Shown piece after piece: positions 1-8,288 of a stretch of DNA of 36,600 bases. A program made the position numbers and the translations under genes. The DNA is taken from contig JAATFC010000030.1 in NCBI GenBank assembly GCA_015655435.1, positions 1 through 36,600 on the forward strand. Reading direction: 5' to 3'. Under the pieces are notes generated by a model. The model worked only from the letters and a program-made list of their open reading frames with translations, had not been told where the DNA came from and did not search any database. This stretch comes from Chitinophagales bacterium (lineage in GTDB: Bacteria; Bacteroidota; Bacteroidia; Chitinophagales; Chitinophagaceae). Position 1 is the stretch's first letter. Each line of letters begins with the position of its first letter.

Positions 1-1
1 A

Positions 2-454
2 AAAATCGTTCCCGATTGCGGTATCAGTTCGGACATTATTGCAGGTTTCTGTACCGAAACGGAAGAAGACCACCAAGACACGCTGAGCTTGATGGAATAC
101 AGCCAATACGATATGAGCTATATGTTTTTCTACAGCGAACGCCCCGGCACGTTGGCGGAAAGACGTTATGACGACGACATTCCCGAAGAAACCAAAAAAA
201 GGCGTGTGGCGGAAATCGTCGAACTTCAAAACAGATTGTCTCTGGAAAGCAATAATCGCGACTTAGGCAAAACCTTCGAAGTACTAATCGCAGGCGAAAG
301 CAAAAAAAACGACCAGGAATGGAAAGGTCACAGCTCCCAATACAAAACCATCGTATTTCCCAAAAACAATGACAGTTCACTCAAGCCCGGCAGCTATTGC
401 CAAGTAAAAGTGACAAGCTGTACGCAAGCGACCTTATTGGGAGAAATTGTATAA
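2..454 (+). CDS. miaB: MiaB, tRNA methylthiotransferase (3' part only)
   Basis: The reading frame is already open at the window edge and ends at a stop at 452-454, so only about the last 150 residues are present. MiaB is a radical-SAM enzyme that adds a methylthio group to N6-isopentenyladenosine-37 of tRNAs. The visible part matches the end of its radical-SAM domain (PDCGISSDIIAGFCTETEEDH, then YSERPGTLAERRYDDDIPEE) followed by the C-terminal TRAM domain (about the last 65 residues, ending VTSCTQATLLGEIV). The cluster-binding cysteines lie upstream of the window and cannot be checked. It is the first visible gene of an operon that continues, after an apparent insertion, into a sigma-54 activator, lptE and secG. 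The family call is confident; MiaB rather than a sister methylthiotransferase rests on the C-terminal sequence style and this neighbourhood. Confidence 0.9.
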   Translation, partial: KIVPDCGISSDIIAGFCTETEEDHQDTLSLMEYSQYDMSYMFFYSERPGTLAERRYDDDIPEETKKRRVAEIVELQNRLSLESNNRDLGKTFEVLIAGESKKNDQEWKGHSSQYKTIVFPKNNDSSLKPGSYCQVKVTSCTQATLLGEIV

Positions 455-464
455 AACCGATACT

Positions 465-782
465 ATGATTGCCGTTGTAAAAAATAACATGAGTGCGTTG
501 CAGCAGGTCTGCAAAGATTTGGCGGTAAGCCAACTGTACCTTTTTGGTAGTGCGGCTCGCGGCAACGATTACAACGATTCCAGTGATATTGATTTTCTTT
601 TTCGTTTTGAAAATAAAGTTGAAAAATTAGAATTGGACAAAAAACCGGACTATCTTGAATTGCTTTTCCGCTTGGAAAACGTTCTTCAGCGAAAAGTGGA
701 TTTAGTCTGGATTGACGGTGTTACCAATCCCTATTTTATCCAATCCATCAAAAAAGACCTTACCCCAATATATGGAGCTTGA
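465..782 (+). CDS. MntA-type minimal nucleotidyltransferase (putative antitoxin)
   Basis: A 105-residue protein with the minimal nucleotidyltransferase signature: G28-S29 followed by the aspartates D41 and D43 (GSAARGNDYNDSSDIDF) and a likely third acidic residue at D79 (KVDLVW). The spacing between GS and DxD is 11 residues, one more than the textbook GSx10DxD. In characterised MntA/HepT pairs this protein is the antitoxin and AMPylates a tyrosine of the HepT RNase. The frame is open from a TTG at 447 that overlaps the end of miaB; I chose the ATG at 465 because it gives the usual N-terminal length. It overlaps the following hepT-like gene by 11 bases, the typical translational coupling of these pairs. 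The family is clear; the antitoxin role is by analogy. Confidence 0.85.
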   Translation: MIAVVKNNMSALQQVCKDLAVSQLYLFGSAARGNDYNDSSDIDFLFRFENKVEKLELDKKPDYLELLFRLENVLQRKVDLVWIDGVTNPYFIQSIKKDLTPIYGA

Positions 783-1140
783 AGTATTAAAATATTTACA
801 TGACATATTGGAAAGTATTGAAAAACTTATACTTTATTCAGCCCAAATAGACAAAATTGGGCATATTGAAGAAAGTACAATGCTCAAAGATGCAATAGAA
901 AGAAGATTAAGCATTATTGGAGAAGCATTATATCAAGCCAATAAAATAAACAAGGATATTCCTATCAGCAATAAAAATAAAATCATTGCATTGAGGCATA
1001 TTATTGTGTATGATTATGACAAGGTAAATCCAGCGGGGCTTTACATCATTTTAAAAGAGCATATTGGATTATTGCATAACGAAGTCAAAAACATTTTAGA
1101 TCAATTTCCACCAATGGAAAACATTAAGTTAGATATTTAA
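772..1140 (+). CDS. HepT-like (DUF86) protein, putative toxin with altered catalytic motif
   Basis: A 122-residue helical protein of the HepT/DUF86 family, cognate to the nucleotidyltransferase just upstream. The longer frame from 712 only adds a tail read out of frame from the antitoxin gene, so I chose the ATG at 772. HepT toxins are RNases with an R-x4-H-x-Y motif. Here the site reads R75-HIIV-Y80-D-Y82: arginine and the final tyrosine (the residue AMPylated by MntA) are kept, but the catalytic histidine position is tyrosine, a change that one base (CAT to TAT) would explain. The gene is visibly more AT-rich than its neighbours. The next gene starts directly after its stop (TAAATG). It may be inactive or act only as a binding partner; this has not been tested. 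Confidence 0.8.
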   Translation: MELEVLKYLHDILESIEKLILYSAQIDKIGHIEESTMLKDAIERRLSIIGEALYQANKINKDIPISNKNKIIALRHIIVYDYDKVNPAGLYIILKEHIGLLHNEVKNILDQFPPMENIKLDI

Positions 1141-2445
1141 ATGGCAGATATACAATCCATAAAAAACAGATTTGGCATCATCGGCAATGCACAGGCACTC
1201 AACCACGCGTTGGATGTCGCCGTGCAAGTGGCAACTACTGACCTGACCGTATTAATTGTCGGTGAGAGCGGTGTTGGTAAAGAAGCTTTTTCTCAGATTA
1301 TCCATTCGCTTTCTTCCCGAAAACACAACCCATTCATCGCTGTCAACTGTGGCGCGATTCCGGAGGGAACGATTGATTCCGAATTGTTCGGACATGAGAA
1401 AGGTTCGTTCACTGGAGCGGTCGATGCGCGCAAAGGATATTTTGAGACCGTTAACGGCGGTACGATATTTTTGGATGAAATAGGCGAAATGCCTTTGGGT
1501 ACGCAAGCGCGTTTGTTGCGTGTATTGGAAACCGGCGAATTTATCCGTGTCGGCAGCTCCAAAGTCCAGAAAACGGATGTCCGCGTCATCGCAGCGACCA
1601 ATAGGGATCTGTACGATTTTACGCAGGTTGGCAAGTTCCGCCAGGATTTATATTACCGCTTAAGCACCGTTCCCATTCGTGTCCCTTCATTACGTGACCG
1701 CAAAGAGGACATTCCGTTATTGTTCAGAAAATTTGTCGTGGATTTTTCCGAACGCTACAATACAACGCCTGTTCAGTTGGACGAAAACGCCAGAAACTGG
1801 TTGGTCAACTATCCGTGGCCGGGAAACGTACGTGAACTGAAAAACGTTGCGGAACAGATTTCCGTATTGAGCAAAAAGAAAGAAATCGACATCGAATCCA
1901 TACAGCATTTTCTTCCATATAAACAGGTTTCCAATCTTCCGGCGGTCACGCACAGTCCACAGTCCAATAACGGTTCTGATTTTGCCAACGAAAGAGAGAT
2001 TTTGTACAAATTGTTTTTTGACATGAAAAAAGATGTCAACGAACTCAAGAAGATGTTTCTGGAAGTATTGAAAAATCCGGCCATCGCGGAGCACCCTTCC
2101 TATTCCGACCAGCCGATTTTTAACGAAGTGGACAAAAACTACAACTACGAAGGGGGCAAAGCACTACCTTCGAGCACGTATATCCCGACAGTGGAAACGC
2201 CTCGTTACGACAACGGTTTTGTACAAAACGAAGTGCCTCGGCCCGTTGTAATAGCTCCGCAGCAAAATGGTTTTCAGGAACACGAGGAAGTAGAGGAAAC
2301 GCTCAATATCATCGACAAGGAAAAGGAACTCATCACAAAAGCACTGAAAAAACACAGAGGCAAACGCAAAGATGCAGCAACCGACCTCGGCATTAGCGAA
2401 AGAACATTATATCGCAAACTCAAAGAATACGACATCAATGACTAG
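1141..2445 (+). CDS. Sigma-54-dependent transcriptional activator without receiver domain
   Basis: A 434-residue enhancer-binding protein that would use ATP to remodel RNA polymerase carrying sigma-54. The AAA+ domain begins almost at the N-terminus, with Walker A GESGVGKE (residues 41-48), the sigma-54 contact loop GSFTGA (88-93, a variant of GAFTGA), and Walker B GGTIFLDE (106-113). A Fis-type helix-turn-helix closes the protein (about 396-432, ending ISERTLYRKLKEY). There is no response-regulator receiver or other sensory domain in front, so activity is probably set by expression level or a partner protein. Between AAA+ and helix-turn-helix lies a poorly conserved linker of about 130 residues. 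It sits between miaB and lptE in what I know as a conserved Bacteroidota gene string. Its stop overlaps the lptE start (ATGACTAG). Confidence 0.93.
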   Translation: MADIQSIKNRFGIIGNAQALNHALDVAVQVATTDLTVLIVGESGVGKEAFSQIIHSLSSRKHNPFIAVNCGAIPEGTIDSELFGHEKGSFTGAVDARKGYFETVNGGTIFLDEIGEMPLGTQARLLRVLETGEFIRVGSSKVQKTDVRVIAATNRDLYDFTQVGKFRQDLYYRLSTVPIRVPSLRDRKEDIPLLFRKFVVDFSERYNTTPVQLDENARNWLVNYPWPGNVRELKNVAEQISVLSKKKEIDIESIQHFLPYKQVSNLPAVTHSPQSNNGSDFANEREILYKLFFDMKKDVNELKKMFLEVLKNPAIAEHPSYSDQPIFNEVDKNYNYEGGKALPSSTYIPTVETPRYDNGFVQNEVPRPVVIAPQQNGFQEHEEVEETLNIIDKEKELITKALKKHRGKRKDAATDLGISERTLYRKLKEYDIND

Positions 2446-2983
2446 TAAAAAACATTCTTATTGGACAGTGAAAGTATTGGCAATATTGGCTTTGGTCATT
2501 ATTGGCACTACTTCATGCGGAGTCTATTCTTTCCGAAATACCAGCATACCGTCCAATGTAAAAACGGTGCACGTCAACTTGTTTGGCAATAAGGCACGCT
2601 ATGTCAATGCGACCTTGGCGCCCAATCTTACGGACGCGGTCGTCCAGTTAATCAATAATCAGACAAAACTGACCTTGAACGACGACAACAATGCACATTA
2701 TGTGTTGAGCGGGGAGGTAACCGGATATGACGTTTCGACCTCGGGTATTGGTTCTGGTGTCAACGGCTCGACATCTGCGGCAAGCATGAACCGATTGACG
2801 GTCAATTTTCATTTAGTCTGGATTGACAATACAAAAGACGGCAAAAAGAAAGAATTTAACGTAAGTCAGAACTTTGATTTTTCTTCCAATCTATCTTTGG
2901 ACCAGGCAGAACTTTCTTTAAAAAGTGATATTCTGAAAAACGTGAGTGAAGCAATTTTCAACGATGTCTTTGCCAACTGGTAA
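2438..2983 (+). CDS. lptE: LptE, outer-membrane LPS assembly lipoprotein
   Basis: A 181-residue predicted lipoprotein: charged N-terminus, hydrophobic stretch VLAILALVIIGTTSC with the lipobox cysteine, then GVYSF. The start GVYSF...SIPSNVKTVHVNLFGNKA is the hallmark of Bacteroidota LptE proteins, which plug the LptD barrel and help deliver lipopolysaccharide to the outer leaflet. The frame is open further upstream, but I chose the ATG at 2438 because it places the signal peptide correctly; it overlaps the upstream stop by eight bases. The sequence around residues 105-115 is Ser/Gly-rich (SGIGSGVNGSTSAAS), probably a surface loop. The LptE call is from family pattern and position between the sigma-54 activator and secG. 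Confidence 0.88.
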   Translation: MTSKKHSYWTVKVLAILALVIIGTTSCGVYSFRNTSIPSNVKTVHVNLFGNKARYVNATLAPNLTDAVVQLINNQTKLTLNDDNNAHYVLSGEVTGYDVSTSGIGSGVNGSTSAASMNRLTVNFHLVWIDNTKDGKKKEFNVSQNFDFSSNLSLDQAELSLKSDILKNVSEAIFNDVFANW

Positions 2984-3045
2984 GTTTTCGTATTTTCACT
3001 CTTGATTGACAAACCTATTTAAGCACAGCCTTCACGGAGACTTTA

Positions 3046-4572
3046 ATGGACAATATGCTAGACGGAGCAAGAACAACAGAAAATAACATTGTCAGTTGGA
3101 TTACTGGCAAATCGGATTTGCAGCAGGTTTCCCTACAGGAATTGAAGGACATCACGCATCAATATCCCTATTTCACTTTGGCGCAGTTGTTATTGACAGT
3201 CAAGATGAAAAAGGAAAACGATCCCGAATATCAGCATCAGTTGCAGAAAACCGCACTCAATTTCCAAAATCCGCAGTGGTTGCATTTCCAATTGGAATCG
3301 TTGGAACTGTCCTTGCGGGAAAATGAATCCAAAACGGAAGAACCAGTAGCTACAGCCGAAGATATATTGGACGAGCCGAAAGCATCCACGAAACTTTCCG
3401 AAAACCTCTGGGAAGAAACGCAGGCGGAATCGGCAAATGAAGCAGAGATTGAAGAAGTCTCCTCCGATTTTGTTGATGAAAAAAGCACAGAGCAGCCGGA
3501 AACAATTGAAGAAGAGTTACCAATAGCGGAGTCTTTTCACGAAGAAGAAACGGTCGCCGAGCCCGTTGTTTCATCCAATATAGCGGAAGAAGCAATTGAG
3601 GAAAAAAACTCCGAACCGGAAACACCAACAGAAGAAGGTAATTCAGAAGATATTTCTGAAAATAATTCCGAGGAAGAGCACATTTCCACGGAAAACAATG
3701 AAGAAGAAGAAATAATAGCAGAAGCTCCTATTGAAGAATCCATATTGGAAACCGACAACCAGGAACATTTGCCCAATATAGAAGACGAATCCAATACGGT
3801 TGAACATTTCCATTTGGAAATAGCGGAACCATTGGCAGAGGAAAAAGTCGAGGGTGAAAATACAGAACCCGAGACATCAACGAAATCTGAACCTTCCAAT
3901 GATTTTGCTGAAAACATATCGCAAGAAGAACCAATAGTCGTGAAAGATATCGAGCTCGAACCAACGGAGGAAACACCAATCGAAGAGCCTATTTTGGTTG
4001 CAGAAAACCACGAGCCACCTTCCAATGCAGAACAATCCAATCCAACCGAGGAAAGTCCAACAGATACTGTAGAAGAAAAATCTTTGGAAAGCGATAACGA
4101 ATCCAATAAAGATGACGATGCTACGTCTTCTCGCTTATCGTCCATGTTGGAAGCGCAAGCCATTGCCTTCAAAACAGTGGATGTCTCCAACAAATCTTTG
4201 GACTACGACAATCCGGTATTGTTGCCGACCAAGGACTATTTTGCATCTATCGGGATTACGACCGACAACACGCTAAATACCGATTTTGGTCAGAAAGTCA
4301 AGCGTTTCTCCGATTGGTTGAAACAGATGAAACGTGTCGGAACCAACCAGATAGAAAAACAAGTCGACCCCAACGAGGACAAAATCATCATGCAAAAAGC
4401 AGACGATTCCAACAAATCATCCAGCATATTGACCGAAACGATGGTTGAGGTATTGGTACAACAGGGCAAAAAACAGGAAGCAATCGACATTCTCGGAAAA
4501 TTAAGTTTGTTAAAACCGGAGAAATCATCTTATTTTGCATCCTTGATTAATAATTTAAAAAGCAACAATTAG
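3046..4572 (+). CDS. Glu-rich protein with conserved ends and an acidic linker
   Basis: A 508-residue protein without an enzymatic signature. Residues 1-95 form a compact helical region (ELKDITHQYPYFTLAQLLLT). Residues of about 96-355 are an extremely acidic low-complexity stretch dominated by Glu, Ser, Pro and Asn. The C-terminal 140 residues are again ordered-looking and contain a helix pair (MVEVLVQQGKKQEAIDILGK) that resembles a tetratricopeptide unit. There is no signal peptide, so it is likely cytoplasmic. Proteins of this shape occur between lptE and secG in Bacteroidota; the function is not known to me. The central part probably varies in length between relatives and may be disordered. 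An ATG nine bases downstream (3055) is an equally possible start. Confidence 0.85.
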   Translation: MDNMLDGARTTENNIVSWITGKSDLQQVSLQELKDITHQYPYFTLAQLLLTVKMKKENDPEYQHQLQKTALNFQNPQWLHFQLESLELSLRENESKTEEPVATAEDILDEPKASTKLSENLWEETQAESANEAEIEEVSSDFVDEKSTEQPETIEEELPIAESFHEEETVAEPVVSSNIAEEAIEEKNSEPETPTEEGNSEDISENNSEEEHISTENNEEEEIIAEAPIEESILETDNQEHLPNIEDESNTVEHFHLEIAEPLAEEKVEGENTEPETSTKSEPSNDFAENISQEEPIVVKDIELEPTEETPIEEPILVAENHEPPSNAEQSNPTEESPTDTVEEKSLESDNESNKDDDATSSRLSSMLEAQAIAFKTVDVSNKSLDYDNPVLLPTKDYFASIGITTDNTLNTDFGQKVKRFSDWLKQMKRVGTNQIEKQVDPNEDKIIMQKADDSNKSSSILTETMVEVLVQQGKKQEAIDILGKLSLLKPEKSSYFASLINNLKSNN

Positions 4573-4578
4573 CATACA

Positions 4579-4929
4579 ATGGCACTTTTGTTTTTGATAA
4601 TCGTGATTTTGATTAGTGTGGTATTGGGTTTCATTGTTTTGATTCAGAACCCGAAAGGTGGCGGATTGTCCGGTAATATCGGCGGTATTGGCAACCAGTT
4701 TATGGGCGTAAAACAGACCAATGACGTATTGGAAAAAGGTACATGGATTTTTGCAGGTGCATTGGGTCTTTTGTGCTTGATTTCCATTGTTTTTCTAAGA
4801 GGTTCGGGAAGCACTAACAGCAATTCTATTTTGAAAAACCTGAACACTAACGGTGCTCCGGCTGCCAACCAACAGCAAGCTCCGGCACAAGGACAACAAC
4901 CAGCTCCAGCTACACAGCCAGCGAAGTAA
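4579..4929 (+). CDS. secG: SecG, preprotein translocase subunit
   Basis: A 116-residue membrane protein with two hydrophobic segments (about residues 2-22 and 55-74) flanking the conserved SecG loop VLIQNPKGGGLSG...GNQFMGVKQT. SecG joins SecY and SecE in the inner-membrane translocon and assists SecA-driven export. The C-terminal tail is a Gln/Ala/Pro-rich low-complexity extension (APAANQQQAPAQGQQPAPA), common in Bacteroidota SecG. It starts six bases after the Glu-rich gene and is the last gene of the operon, followed within 30 bases by a terminator. Confidence 0.93.
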   Translation: MALLFLIIVILISVVLGFIVLIQNPKGGGLSGNIGGIGNQFMGVKQTNDVLEKGTWIFAGALGLLCLISIVFLRGSGSTNSNSILKNLNTNGAPAANQQQAPAQGQQPAPATQPAK

Positions 4930-4955
4930 TTATTTAAACTTTTTATATTTTTTCT

Positions 4956-4984
4956 AAACCCTGACTTTATGCCAGGGTTTTTTG
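4956..4984 (+). terminator. Rho-independent terminator after secG
   Basis: A perfect 8-bp stem, AAACCCTG (4956-4963) with CAGGGTTT (4973-4980), has a 9-base loop and is followed by a run of T (4978-4983). It ends the miaB-secG transcription unit. Confidence 0.85.
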
Positions 4985-5137
4985 TTGTTAACTTTGAATC
5001 TCAAAAGGTTGGTTTCTTTTTTCTATAAAGTGTTCTCTCTTTTATCAAAACCTACAGATATTGAATAAAATAAAGATGAATCACACAACAACTTTCTGTT
5101 AACGCCAAATGACAATTGAAAAACAAAAAATATTCAG

Positions 5138-6178
5138 ATGAAAAAAATATTAGCCACGATACTTATACTCTTGATATTGGTCGGAGCAATTGGATACGCA
5201 ATGTTGGGGCTTAACTCCACCAAGTTCGAGGCACCACACAAATACGTTTTCATTTCCAATAAATCCAATGCAAAAGACACTATCATCAGCCAGCTCTCCG
5301 GAGCAGAAGGCATCAAAAACATTGGGCTCTTCAGTTTCCTTACGGACAGGTTACACGTCTGGGACAGGGTCAAATCGGGAAGATTTGAAATCAAAAAAGG
5401 TGCAAGCCTGAAAAGCATCATCATGATGTTCCGTCGCAACGACCAGGCTCCTGCCAAACTCATCATCAACAAACTCAGAACCAGGGCTGACCTTGCAGGA
5501 TTGATAGGACGACAGTTCAAGATAGACTCATTGACCGCTTTGAATTATTTGGATAATAATGACTCCTTAAAATTCTTGGGCGTTGACACCAATACCGTCA
5601 TGTCGTTGGCAATTCCAGATACTTATTTGTTGAACTGGAATAGCTCAATGCGTGCAATCATGGAACGTCTGCAAGACTATCAGAAAGATTTTTGGGCAAG
5701 CGACAACCGTACTGCAAAGGCAACCAAATTAGGATTGACACCTTTGCAGGTCTATATTTTTGCATCCATAGTAGAAGAAGAAACCAATACCAACGCAGAA
5801 AAAGGCAATATCGCAAGCGTGTACTACAACCGATATAAAGGAGATATGGCACTAGGAGCTGACCCGACTATACGTTTTGCATTAAATGACTTTACTATCA
5901 AACGTGTACTGTCAGGACACCTACAAGTACAGTCGCCTTACAATACCTACAAAAACAAAGGCCTGCCTCCAGGACCAATATGCACTCCGTCCAAAAAAAC
6001 AATCGATGCGGTATTGAACCAGCCAACAACCAAATACTTATTCTTTGTTGCAAAAAGTGATTTTAGCGGTACACATGAGTTCAGCGAGACATTCCAGCAG
6101 CACGTCACATACGCTAACCAATATAGAGAAGCTTTAGACAAAAGAATGGCTGCCAAGGACTCCGCTCAAAAACAATAA
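5138..6178 (+). CDS. mltG: MltG, endolytic murein transglycosylase
   Basis: A 346-residue YceG/MltG-family protein. It has one N-terminal membrane anchor (residues 4-23) and a periplasmic domain. MltG cuts nascent peptidoglycan strands within the glycan and so limits their length. The catalytic region is easy to see: FASIVEEETNTNAEKGNIASVYYNRY (about 208-233), then GDMALGADPTIRFAL (235-249), matching the family pattern around the catalytic glutamate in the IVEEE cluster. Later the typical SPYNTYKNKGLPPGPICTP (about 268-286) is present. It is the first gene of a plus-strand string with short gaps (21, 46 and 54 bases) to the yihY-like, bestrophin and LCIB-like genes. Length and motifs are normal. 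Confidence 0.94.
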   Translation: MKKILATILILLILVGAIGYAMLGLNSTKFEAPHKYVFISNKSNAKDTIISQLSGAEGIKNIGLFSFLTDRLHVWDRVKSGRFEIKKGASLKSIIMMFRRNDQAPAKLIINKLRTRADLAGLIGRQFKIDSLTALNYLDNNDSLKFLGVDTNTVMSLAIPDTYLLNWNSSMRAIMERLQDYQKDFWASDNRTAKATKLGLTPLQVYIFASIVEEETNTNAEKGNIASVYYNRYKGDMALGADPTIRFALNDFTIKRVLSGHLQVQSPYNTYKNKGLPPGPICTPSKKTIDAVLNQPTTKYLFFVAKSDFSGTHEFSETFQQHVTYANQYREALDKRMAAKDSAQKQ

Positions 6179-6199
6179 GACAAAATAACAAAACCATAG

Positions 6200-7171
6200 T
6201 TGACCAAATTAGAACGGCTGATACTCAATAGCCCTCCTATCAACTTCATTAGGGCTTGTTGCAGGAGAATTGTACTTCCTGGATTCGAAGGATTTAACCT
6301 TTACGAAGTGTATCGACAATTGTGGAACACTATCAAGAAAGATGGACTTTCGTTAAGGTCCGCATCCATGTCGTTTAATATCATATTGGCAATCCCGGCG
6401 ATATTTTTGTTTATCTGTTCGTTGCTGCCTTACTTGCCGATATCAAAAGATTTTTTCAGTGCCTTGGAATCATTGGTCTACGACATCACGCCCGACCACA
6501 ATACCAGAAGGATATTGAGCAGATTCCTCAACGATATTTTCATCAAGCAGAAAAACGGGTTGCTTTCTCTGGGTTTTGTATTGACCCTTTTTTACTCTTC
6601 CAACGCAGTGATGGGCATCATCCGAGCGATGGACAGAAGCGTCCCCAACCGTGCAAAAACAAACGTCGTCAGAAAGCGTTTTCGCGCTATCAGATTATTG
6701 TTGATTATAGTTGTATTGGTATTGGGCAACCTGATTATTTCCATGGGACAAGGTGCTATTTTTACCAAAATAATGGGATGGCTACACATCAAAGACCCGT
6801 CCATCAAGGCTTTGATTAAAAATATAAGATGGTTGGTTATCTTCTTGTTGTTCCTTTATTCCCTTGCTTTTTTGTACAAATACGGACCAACTATAAAAAA
6901 ACGAAACAAGCTATTGACACCCGGCGCACTTATAGGAAGTGTTCTGATTATAGTCACCACGACTATATTTTCCTATTGGGCGCAGAACATTTCGACGTAC
7001 AACAAGTTTTACGGCTCCATTGGCTCGGTGATGTTGATAATGCTATTGGTCTTTTACGGTTCGATGATGCTACTCATCGGATTTGAAATTGACATGAGTA
7101 TATTGAAACTCAAGATAGAAAGAGCCGAGAGAAAAAAGCAGGAAGACGCATTAGCGCAGACGTATTATTGA
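6200..7171 (+). CDS. YihY/BrkB-family inner membrane protein
   Basis: A 323-residue polytopic membrane protein of the YihY/BrkB family, with about six hydrophobic segments (for example around residues 62-80, 112-130, 172-190, 213-230, 248-265 and 276-300). Family motifs seen are GLSLRSASMSFNIILAIPAI near the N-terminus and YKYGPTIKKRNKLLTPGALIG in the second half. An in-frame stop (6197-6199) lies directly before the TTG at 6200, which is therefore the earliest possible start; no ATG occurs until well inside the conserved region, so TTG is chosen. The family was once called ribonuclease BN in error; its transport function is unsettled. It is probably cotranscribed with mltG. Confidence 0.88.
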   Translation: MTKLERLILNSPPINFIRACCRRIVLPGFEGFNLYEVYRQLWNTIKKDGLSLRSASMSFNIILAIPAIFLFICSLLPYLPISKDFFSALESLVYDITPDHNTRRILSRFLNDIFIKQKNGLLSLGFVLTLFYSSNAVMGIIRAMDRSVPNRAKTNVVRKRFRAIRLLLIIVVLVLGNLIISMGQGAIFTKIMGWLHIKDPSIKALIKNIRWLVIFLLFLYSLAFLYKYGPTIKKRNKLLTPGALIGSVLIIVTTTIFSYWAQNISTYNKFYGSIGSVMLIMLLVFYGSMMLLIGFEIDMSILKLKIERAERKKQEDALAQTYY

Positions 7172-7217
7172 GTCGGTTAGATAACAATCACGATATACCC
7201 AAACATCAATACCAAAT

Positions 7218-8234
7218 ATGAATACAGCAAGCCATTACAAACTAGCACATTTCATCCCGTGGACCCGAAAAAATATTTATAAGATGCTTTTGTTAAGCGT
7301 CATTCCTACTGCATTATTTTATTTTCCGGGTTGGACTTGGATTGCCATTCCATGGGTTCCGGTTGCGTTGATAGGCACAGCTACTGCCTTTATATCAGGT
7401 TTTAAGAACACGCAAACCTACAATCGAACATGGGAAGCTAGGCAAATCTATGGAGCAATCATCAACAATAGCCGCAGCTTTGGGATTATGGTCAGGGACT
7501 TTATCCGAACGGATGATAATGCACAAGACAAGGATCTGCACAGAGAAATTATTTACCGCCACTTTGCATGGCTCACAGCCATGCGTTTTCAACTAAGAGA
7601 AACCAAAAGTTGGGAGAACGTCAAGACCAAAAGCTACAACCAGGAATATCTCAAATACTATAAAGTCCCTGAATGGGAAAGCAGCCTGGAAGAGGAACTA
7701 AAACCATTCTTATCCGATACAGAAAGACAATACATTCTTTCCTCCAAAAACAGGGCTACACAACTTATAGCACAGCAATCCTCGCGACTCAAAAACTTAA
7801 ATGAGCAATCCATCATCACAGACTATAACTATGTGGCACTCGAAAGCCAGTTGAAGGAATTCTACGACCAACAAGGGAAATGTGAACGTATTAAAAACTT
7901 TCCATACCCACGCCAGTTTTCAAGCATCAATCTATACTTTACCAATGCCTTATGTTTCTTGATTCCATTAGGATTCATCGGGGAACTGTCTAAACTTATG
8001 GTAAAGCAGGGAGATTGGTTTATTTGGCTTACTATTCCGCTAAGCATATTGGTAGGTTGGATTTTTCTGGTATTAGAGCAGATTGGAGAAAGTACGGAAA
8101 ATCCGTTCGAAGGAAGTGCCAACGATATTCCGATTACTCAAATAAGTCGTAATATTGAAATAGATTTAAGAGAAATTTTGGGCGAAAAAGATTTGCCTCC
8201 GGCTATACAACCGCAAAACAACATACTGATGTAG
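7218..8234 (+). CDS. Bestrophin-family anion channel
   Basis: A 338-residue protein of the bestrophin (formerly UPF0187) family. These proteins form pentameric channels; eukaryotic members pass chloride and bicarbonate, some bacterial ones pass cations. Recognisable features are two N-terminal hydrophobic segments (about 23-60), the family signature FKNTQTYNRTWEARQIYGAI (62-81) and NNSRSFG just after it, two later hydrophobic segments (about 240-295), and the C-terminal NPFEGSANDIPI typical of the family. Ion selectivity cannot be read from the sequence. It is followed after 54 bases by an LCIB-like carbonic anhydrase homologue on the same strand, which suggests bicarbonate as a possible substrate; see findings. 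Confidence 0.92.
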   Translation: MNTASHYKLAHFIPWTRKNIYKMLLLSVIPTALFYFPGWTWIAIPWVPVALIGTATAFISGFKNTQTYNRTWEARQIYGAIINNSRSFGIMVRDFIRTDDNAQDKDLHREIIYRHFAWLTAMRFQLRETKSWENVKTKSYNQEYLKYYKVPEWESSLEEELKPFLSDTERQYILSSKNRATQLIAQQSSRLKNLNEQSIITDYNYVALESQLKEFYDQQGKCERIKNFPYPRQFSSINLYFTNALCFLIPLGFIGELSKLMVKQGDWFIWLTIPLSILVGWIFLVLEQIGESTENPFEGSANDIPITQISRNIEIDLREILGEKDLPPAIQPQNNILM

Positions 8235-8288
8235 TACGTCAATAAATAAAGTGTCCAATAACCAAAACACTACACACCAAAAAAAATT

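Noticed and set aside
3537-4193. Long open frame of 218 codons on the minus strand within the Glu-rich gene
   Set aside because: It is a Ser-rich mirror of the Glu/Ser/Asn codons on the plus strand, with no family pattern and no room in the operon.
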